A DNA stretch of 8,020 nt. Source: Chloroflexota bacterium (GTDB taxonomy: Bacteria; Chloroflexota; Limnocylindria; Limnocylindrales; CSP1-4). The stretch's first letter is position 1, and each line of letters opens with the position of its first letter. The position numbers were made by a program, and so were the translations under genes. The notes under the pieces are model-generated. The model searched no databases and was not told the origin of the DNA. It saw nothing but the letters and a program-made list of their open reading frames with translations. This document shows positions 1-7,130 of this stretch, one piece after another. The stretch covers positions 1 through 8,020 of the forward strand of contig JAKAMV010000438.1 in NCBI GenBank assembly GCA_021812735.1, in the 5' to 3' direction.

Positions 1-75
1 CGGGAGGGGCGGCGCGCGGCGCGGGAGGGGCGGCGCGGCAAGGGGACGGCGCGGCGGGAGGGACGGCGCGCGGCG
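1..75. repeat. GC-rich imperfect tandem repeat upstream of ku
   Basis: About four imperfect units built on CGGGAGGGGCGGCGCGCGG are visible. Units start at 1, 22 and 55; the 1-19 and 55-73 copies differ at a single base, and a shortened copy (GGGGACGGCGCGG) lies at 42-54. The tract is almost pure G and C with strong purine/pyrimidine skew. It is followed by a small direct repeat, GCGACCAT at 73-80 and 82-89. No open frame with protein-like composition crosses it. It may be simple low-complexity intergenic DNA, and it continues off the left edge, so its full size is unknown. Confidence 0.6.
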
Positions 76-180
76 ACCATCGCGACCATTGCGCCCGATG
101 AAGCGCCCCTTCCTCATGGTGGTACCCTCGCGTCCCGGCTCGGCGCGGTCCGAGGAGCCCGCCCCGCCGGCACGCAACGC

Positions 181-185
181 AAGGA
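181..185 (+). promoter_or_regulatory. Ribosome binding site that decides the ku start
   Basis: AAGGA lies eight bases before the GTG at 194. This supports GTG 194 over the in-frame TTG at 89, whose extra 35 residues have no resemblance to Ku N-termini. Confidence 0.65.
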
Positions 186-193
186 ACTGGCCC

Positions 194-1156
194 GTGGCGC
201 GTTCGATGTGGAAGGGGGCCATCTCGTTTGGCCTCATCACGATCCCCGTGAAGCTCTACACGGCGACGGACTCCGAGGCGGCGGTCCGGTTCAACATGCT
301 GCACGCGGCCGACCTGTCGCGGATCCAGATGAAGACCTGGTGCCCCGTCGAGGACATCGCGATCTCGAGGTCGGACACCGTCAAGGGCTACGAGTACAGC
401 CCGGGCAAGTACGTGGTGATCACGGACGACGACCTCGACAAGCTGCCCCTCAAGACGATGCACACCATCGAGATCGAGCAGTTCTCGCCGCGCGGGGCGG
501 GCGTCGGGCCGTTCGGCTTCGCCAAGGCCGCCTACTACGTCGAGCCCGACAGGGTGGGCCGGCGCGCGTTCGCGCTGCTGCGCCAGGTGCTGGCGGGCAA
601 GGGCCTCACCGCGGTGTGCAAGGTGGTCGTCCGCGAGCGCGAGCAGCTCGCGGTCCTCGACCCGCACGAGGACACCATGCTGCTCACCACGCTCCACTGG
701 CCCGACGAGATCCGATCGACCGCGGAGCTGGACCTCGGCGACGAGGCGTTCGAGTTCAAGACCGCGGAGCTGGCCATGGCAGACCAGCTGGCCGACGCGA
801 TGACGTCCGAGTTCGACCCTGCGCGCTTCCGCGACGAGTACCGCGAGGCGCTCATGGCGGTGATCGAGGCGAAGGTGGCCGGCCAGCAGGTCGTGGAGCA
901 GCTGCCGGCGGTCGAAGCCGGCTCGACCAACCTCGTGGACCTCATGAAGCTGCTCGAGGCCAGCGTGCAGGCCCAGGTCGCAGCTCGCGACGCGGCCTCC
1001 ACGGTCTCGCTCGCCGACGCGAAGGCGGGCCGCGGGTCGAAGGCAGCCGAGAAGACGGCGAAGGCCGCGAAGGCGACAACCGCCAAGCACGCCGCCGGCG
1101 AGGCCGACGAGGCCGAGGCCGAGGCCCGTCCGGCCCGACGCCGGCGCGCCTCCTAG
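194..1156 (+). CDS. ku: Ku protein, non-homologous end joining
   Basis: Homodimeric bacterial Ku rings double-strand DNA ends, bridges them and recruits LigD. The product is 320 residues from GTG 194, chosen because the protein then opens MARSMWKGAISFGLITIPVK, the classic Ku start, and because AAGGA sits eight bases upstream. Family landmarks follow: VKGYEYSPGKYVVITDDDL, the TIEIEQF segment, the YYVEPD strand near the dimer barrel, and EFDPARFRDEYREAL before the C-terminal region. Residues 246-259 (NLVDLMKLLEASVQ) form the short conserved C-terminal helix. From about residue 280 comes a tail first rich in Lys/Ala, then acidic (EADEAEAEA), then ending in RRRR. Such tails in other bacterial Ku proteins influence DNA binding and threading; here that role is inferred. 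ligD follows after 47 bp, so the pair is probably co-transcribed. Confidence 0.96.
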   Translation: MARSMWKGAISFGLITIPVKLYTATDSEAAVRFNMLHAADLSRIQMKTWCPVEDIAISRSDTVKGYEYSPGKYVVITDDDLDKLPLKTMHTIEIEQFSPRGAGVGPFGFAKAAYYVEPDRVGRRAFALLRQVLAGKGLTAVCKVVVREREQLAVLDPHEDTMLLTTLHWPDEIRSTAELDLGDEAFEFKTAELAMADQLADAMTSEFDPARFRDEYREALMAVIEAKVAGQQVVEQLPAVEAGSTNLVDLMKLLEASVQAQVAARDAASTVSLADAKAGRGSKAAEKTAKAAKATTAKHAAGEADEAEAEARPARRRRAS

Positions 1157-1203
1157 CCCCGACCGGCATGGCGTGACGCGGCGCTGACCGCCGACCCACC
1201 GCC

Positions 1204-3924
1204 GTGCCCCTCGAGGCGTACCGCCGCAAGCGCGACTTCACGCGCACGCCGGAGCCGGCGCCCAACGCCGCGAGCACCTCGCCGGACGCGGGAACGGCGC
1301 ATGCCCCGCTCGCGCCGTTCGCCGTCCGCCGCCGGTTCGTCGTCCAGCGCCACCGCGCCACGCGCCTCCACTACGACCTGCGCCTCGAGATCGGCGGGGC
1401 CCTCGTGTCCTGGGCGGTGCCGCGCGGCCCGTCGCTGGACCCCGACGCGAAGCGCATGGCCGTCCACGTGGAGGACCACCCGCTCGACTACTTCGACTTC
1501 GAGGGCGTCATCCCGCCGGGCGAATACGGCGCCGGCGACGTGGTCGTCTGGGACTGGGGCACCTGGGAGCCCGAGCGGGAGGCGCCCGAACCTGAGGCGG
1601 CCCTCGCGGCGGGTGAGGTCAAGCTTCGGTTCCGCGGCGAGAAGCTGCGCGGGCGCGCGACGCTCGTCCGCACGGGCCGGGCCGAGCGGAGGCGCGGCCC
1701 TGGCGAGGACGACGTTGGCGACCCATGGCTGCTGATCCACAAGCGCGATCCCGAGGCTGAGGCGGGCTGGGACGCGGAGGACCACCCGGCGAGCGTCAAG
1801 ACGGGCCGCACGAACGACCAGGTGAAGGCGGGCGAGCCGCCGACGCAGACGGGCACCCCGCCCTCCGGCGGCGTCGATGCCGACCTCGCGCTCGCCACCA
1901 GGGCCGCGCTGCCGCGGTTCGTCGCGCCGATGCTCGCCACGCCCGGCTCGGCCGTCCCCGACGGCGACGACTGGCTGATCGAGGTCAAGTGGGACGGCTA
2001 CCGCACGCAGGCGCTGGTCCGCGGCGGGCGGACGGAGCTGCGCTCGCGCACCGGCGTGGACGCCGGCGGCTGGTTTCCGCGCCTGCGCGGCGACGCGGAC
2101 TGGATCGACGCGACCGAGGCCGTGGTGGACGGCGAGGTGGTGGCCCTCGACGAGGCGGGACGGCCTGACTTCGGGCGGCTCCAGGAGCGGCTGGGCGACG
2201 CGTCGGGCGGGGTGGTGCTGGTCGCGTTCGACCTGCTCCACCTCGACGGCTACTCGCTGCTCGACGTCCCGCTCGAGGCGCGCAGGGCGCTCCTGGCGAG
2301 CCGGCTGCGCTCGGACCCGCGCGTCCAGCTCTCGACGCAGGCCGTCGGCGGCGGCCCGGCCTTCTTCGACGCCGCGGTGCGCCTCGGGCTGGAGGGGGTC
2401 GTGGCCAAGCGGCGCCGCTCGCGTTACCTGCCAGGCCGTCGGACGGGCGACTGGATCAAGCACAAGGCGCGCCCGGGCCAGGAGCTGGTGGTGGGCGGCT
2501 GGACGCCCGTCGCCGGCAACCGCCACGAGCTGGGCGCGCTGGCCGTGGGCGTGTACGAGGGCGATCGGCTGCGCTTCGCCGGGATGGTGGGCACGGGCTT
2601 CGACGCCCGCGCGCGGCGCGACCTCCAGGAGCGGCTGGACGAGCTGGCAGCCGCGGAGCCGGCGTTCGATCCTCCGCCGCCGGCCGGCGCGCGCAGCCGC
2701 TGGAGCAAGGACCTCGACGATGTGCGGTGGGTGCGCCCGGAGCTGGTGATCGACGCCGAGATGGCGGGCTGGACGCGCGACGGGAGCGTGCGCCAGGCGG
2801 CGTACAAGGGGCTGCTCCCCGACCGCGACCCGCGCAGCGTGGCGCGCGAGACGACGGTCGAGGTGGGACCCCCAGCGACCGCCTCGCCGGCGGTACCATC
2901 GACCGGGGCGCCTGGGGTGCCGTCGGCCGCAGCTTCGTCCGCGGCCACAGCTCCATTCGCGGCCGCAGCGGCGGACGAGCTGGCGGCCCTGGCGGCGATG
3001 ACCCGCGACGGCGTCTGGCGCGTCGGCGGGCAGGAGCTCAGGCTCACCAACCTCGACAAGGCGCTCTTCCCGCCCGCCGAGGGCGCCGAGGAGCCGCCCG
3101 TGACCAAGCGCGACCTGATCGCCTACTTCGCGCAGGTGGCCCCCGTCATGCTCCCCCACCTCGCCGGGCGCCCGCTCAACCTGCAGCGCTTCCCGGACGG
3201 CGCGGGCCGGCCCGGGTTCTGGCAGAAGCAGATCCCCCCGACGGCGCCCGCCTGGCTCGCGCGCTGGCACGAGGTCGGCATGGACGGCCGCTCCGACCGC
3301 GGCGCCAACGACCACCTGGTGGCCGACGGGGTGGCGGCGCTGTGCTGGCTGGGCAACCAGGCGTCGTTCGAGGTCCACGCCTGGACGTCCACCTGCGCCG
3401 ACCCCTGGCGGCCCACCTACGCCCTGATCGACATCGACCCCGGCGCCGACACCACCTGGGAGCAGACGCTGCTGCTCGCGCGCCTGTACCGCACGGCGCT
3501 GGCGCACCTTGGCGTGCGGGCCTACCCGAAGGTGACCGGCGGCCGTGGCATGCACGCCTGGATCCCGGTCGAGCGCGGGCGCTACGCCTACGCCGACACG
3601 TCGGCCTGGGTGGAGACGCTGTCCCGGGCGGTCGGCGCCGCCGTGCCCGACCTGGTGTCCTGGGACTGGGCGAAGAAGGACCGCGGCGGTCGGGCGCGCC
3701 TCGACTACACGCAGAATGCGGGGATCAGGACGCTCGTCGCGCCGTACGCAGTCCGGCCCCGGCCGGGCGCCCCGGTCTCGGCGCCGATCACCTGGGACGA
3801 GCTCGACGACCCGGACCTGCGGCCCGACCGCTGGACCATCCGGACCATCCTCGACCGCGTCGCGCGGCTGGGCGACCCGTGGTCGGCGCTGCCCGACGAC
3901 CGACAGGTGCTGCCGCCGCTCTGA
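1204..3924 (+). CDS. ligD: Multifunctional ATP-dependent DNA ligase LigD (PE-LIG-POL)
   Basis: This 906-residue enzyme processes, fills and seals Ku-bound DNA breaks. The GTG start is supported by the typical opening MPLEAYRRKRDFTRTPEP; no strong Shine-Dalgarno is visible. The phosphoesterase domain (about 40-215) keeps H50, H56, D58 and R60 in HRATRLHYDLR, plus H92 and Y96 in EDHPLDY; these align with the metal-site residues of Pseudomonas LigD with a constant offset of eight. The ligase domain has the nucleophile K262 in KWDG, the FDLLHLDG motif, EGVVAK at 397-402 and DWIKHK at 416-421, then an OB fold to about 550. A 50-residue Ala/Pro/Ser linker leads to the primase-like POL domain (about 602-900), with D743 and D745 in DIDP, TGGRGMH at 778-784 and D834 in LDYTQN. 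The order is that of Pseudomonas, not Mycobacterium (POL-PE-LIG). All catalytic centres looked for are present. Confidence 0.97.
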   Translation: MPLEAYRRKRDFTRTPEPAPNAASTSPDAGTAHAPLAPFAVRRRFVVQRHRATRLHYDLRLEIGGALVSWAVPRGPSLDPDAKRMAVHVEDHPLDYFDFEGVIPPGEYGAGDVVVWDWGTWEPEREAPEPEAALAAGEVKLRFRGEKLRGRATLVRTGRAERRRGPGEDDVGDPWLLIHKRDPEAEAGWDAEDHPASVKTGRTNDQVKAGEPPTQTGTPPSGGVDADLALATRAALPRFVAPMLATPGSAVPDGDDWLIEVKWDGYRTQALVRGGRTELRSRTGVDAGGWFPRLRGDADWIDATEAVVDGEVVALDEAGRPDFGRLQERLGDASGGVVLVAFDLLHLDGYSLLDVPLEARRALLASRLRSDPRVQLSTQAVGGGPAFFDAAVRLGLEGVVAKRRRSRYLPGRRTGDWIKHKARPGQELVVGGWTPVAGNRHELGALAVGVYEGDRLRFAGMVGTGFDARARRDLQERLDELAAAEPAFDPPPPAGARSRWSKDLDDVRWVRPELVIDAEMAGWTRDGSVRQAAYKGLLPDRDPRSVARETTVEVGPPATASPAVPSTGAPGVPSAAASSAATAPFAAAAADELAALAAMTRDGVWRVGGQELRLTNLDKALFPPAEGAEEPPVTKRDLIAYFAQVAPVMLPHLAGRPLNLQRFPDGAGRPGFWQKQIPPTAPAWLARWHEVGMDGRSDRGANDHLVADGVAALCWLGNQASFEVHAWTSTCADPWRPTYALIDIDPGADTTWEQTLLLARLYRTALAHLGVRAYPKVTGGRGMHAWIPVERGRYAYADTSAWVETLSRAVGAAVPDLVSWDWAKKDRGGRARLDYTQNAGIRTLVAPYAVRPRPGAPVSAPITWDELDDPDLRPDRWTIRTILDRVARLGDPWSALPDDRQVLPPL

Positions 3925-4044
3925 TCCTGCGGTGGCGGGTCGGCGGGCGCCCAAGGCCAGCCACTCGAGCCCGACTTGACCGGACTCCCGATCAGCGCTC
4001 CACCGGGGGCCTGGAGGTCGCCGTCGATCGATCTGCGTCGCGCC

Positions 4045-4350
4045 GTGCCCCGCCGCTCCTCCGACCGCAAGCCCGCGGCAGTCGTCGTCCGCGAGTACGG
4101 TCGCGACAGCCTGCTCGTCTGGGCGAACGTGCTGCTCGCCCCCCTGTTCGGGCCCATGGGCCTGCGGGTGGGCCTCCAGTCCGAGGCGCGGCTGGCCGCG
4201 CGCATCGAGACCGACACCGCCGCGATGCGCAATCGCGGCTGCCTGGTGGCCAAGGTCGAGACGTTCTCGCTGCCGGTCCCGGGCGCGCCGGGCACGGTGG
4301 CCGACTGGCACCGCGTGACGTACGAGCAGCCCGCCGCGCCGAGCGCCTGA
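4045..4350 (+). CDS. Small protein of unknown function downstream of ligD
   Basis: I do not recognise this family. The frame is open from a TTG at 3976 (124 residues) and ends at TGA 4348-4350. I prefer GTG 4045 (101 residues) because codons become strongly G/C-ended only from about there, but neither start has a visible Shine-Dalgarno. The product has a basic N-terminus, then VREYGRDSLLVWANVLLAP with a short hydrophobic stretch around LLAPLFGPMGL. A segment with RIETDTAAMRNRGC follows, then an end rich in strands (VAKVETFSLPVPG, WHRVTYEQ). The hydrophobic stretch is too short and too Gly/Pro-rich for a confident membrane helix. Codon choice and amino-acid balance (Trp, Tyr, Phe, Glu, Asp all present) favour a real gene over a shadow frame. 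It lies on the ligD strand about 120 bp downstream and could share its transcript, but a link to end joining is only positional. Confidence 0.55.
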   Translation: MPRRSSDRKPAAVVVREYGRDSLLVWANVLLAPLFGPMGLRVGLQSEARLAARIETDTAAMRNRGCLVAKVETFSLPVPGAPGTVADWHRVTYEQPAAPSA

Positions 4351-4441
4351 GCCGAGCGAGACCCCGGGCCGCCCGCCGTGCCATAGCCGGCGTGCCCTGA
4401 CCGCCGCCAACATGTGGTGCGCGAGGGCACCGATCGGCCAA

Positions 4442-4474
4442 GGCTCACAGCCGGCTCACAGCCGGCTCACAGGC
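4442..4474 (+). promoter_or_regulatory. Triple TCACAGC direct repeat, probable response-regulator operator
   Basis: Three 11-bp units, GGCTCACAGCC, GGCTCACAGCC and GGCTCACAGGC, run head to tail. They place TCACAGC at 4445-4451, TCACAGC at 4456-4462 and TCACAGG at 4467-4473, each separated by the same four bases, CGGC. An 11-bp period puts each copy on the same face of the helix. OmpR/PhoP-family winged-helix regulators bind such head-to-tail repeats as dimers, and TCACAGC-N4-TCACAGC is the described consensus for Mycobacterium tuberculosis PhoP. The block ends 81 bp before the ATG of the downstream DUF5666 gene, a plausible position for an operator. The regulator itself is not in the window. 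Confidence 0.55.
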
Positions 4475-4542
4475 GGCTGTGTCACTCTGCGCCCGCTCAT
4501 CGGCGCCGCCTCGCGCTGTGTGCCGACTGGGCGTCTGGACGC

Positions 4543-4548
4543 AGGGAG
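4543..4548 (+). promoter_or_regulatory. Ribosome binding site of the DUF5666 gene
   Basis: AGGGAG lies seven bases before ATG 4556. This supports the internal ATG over the longer frame opening at GTG 4412, whose leader would have to translate straight through the TCACAGC repeats. Confidence 0.7.
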
Positions 4549-4555
4549 CTGGCAG

Positions 4556-5620
4556 ATGGAGATCCGTCCCGAACCGATCCGCGCGACGCGGCGCGTCCCG
4601 ATCCAGGTGGTGGTCGCCATCGTGCTGCTCGCGCTCGCCGCCATGGCCGTGGGCGCCTCGCTGCTGGCCCCGGGCGGCCTCACGAGCACTCCCCAACTCG
4701 CCGCAGCGGGCGCGTCGGCCGCCACGGCCGCGTCACCCGACGCAAGCGCCAAGCCGGACCGCGGGCCCTCCTGGGGCGGCTGGCTCCTGCCCGACCAGGT
4801 GGGCAAGGTCTTCGGCCGGGTGGGCAAGGTCTTCGGCGATGCCGGCCGCGGCGGCCAGGGCGGCTTCCTGCCCGGCATCACCATCGCCTCGATCGACGGC
4901 ACCGAGATCGGCCTCAAGAGCGCCAACGGCTGGACGCGCACCATCGACACGACCGGCGTGACCATCATGCGCGCCGGCGCGACGATCAAGGTCACGGACC
5001 TCAACGTCGGCGACCGGATCTCCATCGGCGAGACACGGGGCAGTAGCGGCAGCTACACCGTCACCAAGCTCACGGTCGTGCTCGACCAGGTCAGCGGGAC
5101 GATCAGCAAGATGGACGCCGGCACCGTCACGGTGACCGCCGGCAGGAAGACGGCGACCGTCAAGACCAGCGCGTCCACCGTCTACCGGCGCGCCGGCCAG
5201 ACGATCGCCCGGTCGGACCTCGTGGTCGGGCAGCGGCTCGTGGCCGCAGGGACGACCGGCTCCGACGGGTCGCTCCAGGCGGAGGCCGTCGACGTCCAGC
5301 CCGACGTGGTGTTCGGGACGGTCACGAAGACGTCGGGCAACACCCTCACGATCAGCACGTTCGGCGGCGGGACCGCCACGGTCCAGGTCAACACCAAGAC
5401 CATGTTCCAGGTCGCCGGCAAGAGCAGCGCGACGCTGGCAGACGTCGCGGTGAACGACTCGATCGTGGCGCAGGGCGTGCTCGGCAAAGACGGGGTCCTC
5501 ACGGCCACCACCGTCCGGGCGGGGAACGGGAAGTTCCTCAAGCCGTCGCTGAAGAGCAACGGCAACGGCCACAAGCTCGCGAGCCCCTCGCCGTCCGCCT
5601 CTTCCGGCACCTCCAGCTGA
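4556..5620 (+). CDS. Membrane-anchored protein with three DUF5666-like domains
   Basis: The product is 354 residues. ATG 4556 is chosen for its AGGGAG site and because it gives a normal N-in signal anchor. A short basic head ending in RATRR precedes a hydrophobic helix at about 16-38 (VVVAIVLLALAAMAVGASLL), so the rest should lie outside the membrane. A disordered Ala/Ser/Pro/Gly linker follows to about residue 103. Three tandem beta-rich repeats then occupy about 104-175, 176-248 and 249-322. Each has the DUF5666 pattern: an opening strand (ITIASIDGTEIGL, VSGTISKMDAGTVTV, VFGTVTKTSGNTLTI), a middle x-VGD/VGQ/VND turn, and a closing strand with a Gly-rich loop. The tail (323-354) is Ser/Pro/Gly/Asn-rich. 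The biochemical role of DUF5666 is not established; extracytoplasmic binding is a guess from the fold. Upstream TCACAGC repeats suggest two-component control. Confidence 0.8.
   Translation: MEIRPEPIRATRRVPIQVVVAIVLLALAAMAVGASLLAPGGLTSTPQLAAAGASAATAASPDASAKPDRGPSWGGWLLPDQVGKVFGRVGKVFGDAGRGGQGGFLPGITIASIDGTEIGLKSANGWTRTIDTTGVTIMRAGATIKVTDLNVGDRISIGETRGSSGSYTVTKLTVVLDQVSGTISKMDAGTVTVTAGRKTATVKTSASTVYRRAGQTIARSDLVVGQRLVAAGTTGSDGSLQAEAVDVQPDVVFGTVTKTSGNTLTISTFGGGTATVQVNTKTMFQVAGKSSATLADVAVNDSIVAQGVLGKDGVLTATTVRAGNGKFLKPSLKSNGNGHKLASPSPSASSGTSS
4799..4837 (+). repeat. 18-bp perfect in-frame duplication
   Basis: GTGGGCAAGGTCTTCGGC occurs at 4799-4816 and 4820-4837, a 21-base period that encodes VGKVFGR followed by VGKVFGD. 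It lies in the linker between the membrane anchor and the first DUF5666-like domain. Perfect nucleotide identity suggests a recent small tandem duplication. Confidence 0.85.
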
Positions 5621-5762
5621 GCCTGCCCCGACCCGTCGGTCGTAGGCCGAAGCCGATGCCGTCGGCGCGCACGGACGAGCCGGCACGCAGGACGCGGCTG
5701 GGCAGACGGGCATCGACCCGTCACAATGCGCGCCTGATGCGTCCTCGCTTCCGGGCGCGCCG

Positions 5763-7130
5763 GTGACGGCGCCTGCGATCCGCGACCTCGCCGTGGCCAT
5801 CGGCGGCGAGGTCCTCACGCCCGAGCACCCGTCGTTCGAGGGGGCCGCCGGGGTGTTCCAGCTGGCCGCGACCGGTCGTCCCGCGGCCGTCGTCCGGCCG
5901 CGGGACGCTGCCGAGGTTGCCCGGGCGGTCGCCTGCGCCCGCCACTGCGAGCTCGACATCGCGGTGCGTGGCGGGGGCCACAGCGCGGCGGGCCACTCCA
6001 CTGGCGACGGCGTGGTCGTGATCGACACCCGCGCCCTCGACGAGCTGGTCGTGGATCCCCGGACTCGCCGGCTGCGCGCGGGCGCGGGCCTCACCGCCGG
6101 CGCGGTCGTCGCCGCCGCGCATCCGCACGGGCTCACGGTCCCGTTCGGCGACAACGGCGCCGTGGGCATCGCGGGCATCACGCTCGGCGGCGGCATGGGC
6201 TACCTCTCGCGCCAGCACGGGCTGACGATCTACCGTCTCGTCTCCGCCGAGCTCGTCACCGCCGACGGCCGCGTCGTCACGGCCTCGGCCGACTCGGAGC
6301 CGGAGCTGTTCTGGGCAATCCGGGGCGGCGGCGGCAACTTCGGGGTGGTGACCGCGCTCGAGTTCGAGCTCGTCGAGGCAGGCATGGTCTATGGCGGCGC
6401 GCTGCTGCTGCCGCCCGCGTCCGACGTGCTGCGGGGCGTCGCCCCCCTTGCTGGCGCCGCGCCGCGCGAGCTGGGCGTCATCGCCAACGCGATGCCGGCC
6501 CCGTCGGCGCCGTTCGTGCCGCCCGACATGGTCGGCCAGCCGGTCGTGGTCGTGATGGGCGTCTTCAACGGGGGCGCCGCGGCGGGTGAAGCGGCCTGGG
6601 CACCCTTCCGCGCCCTCGCGCGGCCCATCGCCGACATGGTGGGCCCGATGCCCTACCCCGCGATCTACCGCTTCGGCGAGGGGGCCGCCACGCCCTCGTC
6701 CACGGCCAACCGCTCGGTCTTCCTCGAGACCGTCGACGACGCGGTGGTCGAGACGCTTCGCGCGGCCTACCTGGCGTCACCCGGGGTCATGACGCTCATC
6801 CAGATCCGCGTGCTCGGTGGTGCCGTGGCGGACGTGCCAGCAGACGCGACTGCCTACGCCCACCGCGCCGCGCCGGTCCACCTGATGGCCCTCGCGAGCG
6901 CCGGTCCGGCCGTTGCCATCGGCTCGTGCCGGGACTGGGCGGAGGACGTCCTCGACCGCCTCCGCGGGCACGGCATTGGTGCGTACGTGAACTTCCTCGA
7001 GGACGAGGGCGAGGCGCGCATCCGGGAGGCATACCCGCTCAGCACCTACCGGCGGCTGGCAGCGGTGAAGGCGGCGTGGGACCCGGACAACGTGTTCCAC
7101 CTCAACCAGAACATCCGCCCCGCTAGCTGA
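5763..7130 (+). CDS. FAD-linked oxidoreductase, berberine-bridge / 6-hydroxynicotine oxidase type
   Basis: A complete 455-residue flavoprotein of the PCMH-type FAD-binding and BBE families. These enzymes oxidise small molecules (sugars, alkaloids, nicotine derivatives) and usually pass electrons to oxygen; the substrate here cannot be read from sequence. The FAD-binding half shows AAVVRPRDAAEVARAV (about 39-54) and RGGGHSAAGHS. H73 of that motif is the expected histidyl-FAD attachment residue. VGIAGITLGGGMGYLSR and IRGGGGNFGVVTALEFEL follow. The cysteine that gives a second covalent FAD bond in bicovalent members is absent (GDNGAVGIAG), so single attachment is predicted. The C-terminus carries the BBE signature DPDNVFHLNQNI. 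GTG 5763 is the only reasonable start; no good Shine-Dalgarno precedes it. There is no signal peptide, so it is probably cytoplasmic. Its stop lies 15 bp from the stop of the convergent mttB remnant. Confidence 0.9.
   Translation: MTAPAIRDLAVAIGGEVLTPEHPSFEGAAGVFQLAATGRPAAVVRPRDAAEVARAVACARHCELDIAVRGGGHSAAGHSTGDGVVVIDTRALDELVVDPRTRRLRAGAGLTAGAVVAAAHPHGLTVPFGDNGAVGIAGITLGGGMGYLSRQHGLTIYRLVSAELVTADGRVVTASADSEPELFWAIRGGGGNFGVVTALEFELVEAGMVYGGALLLPPASDVLRGVAPLAGAAPRELGVIANAMPAPSAPFVPPDMVGQPVVVVMGVFNGGAAAGEAAWAPFRALARPIADMVGPMPYPAIYRFGEGAATPSSTANRSVFLETVDDAVVETLRAAYLASPGVMTLIQIRVLGGAVADVPADATAYAHRAAPVHLMALASAGPAVAIGSCRDWAEDVLDRLRGHGIGAYVNFLEDEGEARIREAYPLSTYRRLAAVKAAWDPDNVFHLNQNIRPAS

Larger units (their letters stand above)
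4351..4555. other. Intergenic region upstream of the DUF5666 gene
   Basis: No convincing coding frame is present in these 205 bases. The stretch holds the TCACAGC direct repeats (4445-4473) and, after them, a short inverted match to the repeat core (CACAGG at 4468-4473, followed by GGCTGTG at 4475-4481). No clear sigma-70 promoter boxes stand out, which is common in DNA of this base composition. Confidence 0.5.

Noticed and set aside
89..193. N-terminal extension of Ku from TTG 89
   Set aside because: The 35 extra residues do not resemble any Ku N-terminus, and GTG 194 has a well-placed AAGGA and restores the conserved start.
1153..4413. A 1086-codon open frame on the minus strand covering the whole ligD gene
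   Set aside because: Its product is dominated by Arg, Ala, Gly, Val, His and Pro with no recognisable domain, while the opposite strand encodes LigD with all its catalytic motifs. Long antisense frames are expected at this GC content.
4442..4474. The 11-bp repeats as a CRISPR array or iteron origin
   Set aside because: The units are far too short and contiguous for CRISPR repeats and spacers. Three copies, with no replication gene nearby, do not make an origin; the position upstream of a gene fits an operator better.
4412..4555. N-terminal extension of the DUF5666 protein from GTG 4412
   Set aside because: It would translate the TCACAGC repeats and place the signal anchor about 65 residues inside the protein. 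ATG 4556 has a good Shine-Dalgarno and gives a standard anchor.
5653..5667. Possible terminator hairpin GCCGA-TGCCG-TCGGC after the DUF5666 gene
   Set aside because: The stem is only five base pairs, and no T-run follows. Such hairpins occur by chance in DNA this GC-rich.
4733..6196. A 487-codon minus-strand frame across the DUF5666 gene and the start of the oxidoreductase
   Set aside because: Its composition is shadow-like (Ala/Arg/Gly/Asp) and it overlaps two plus-strand genes with recognisable domains.
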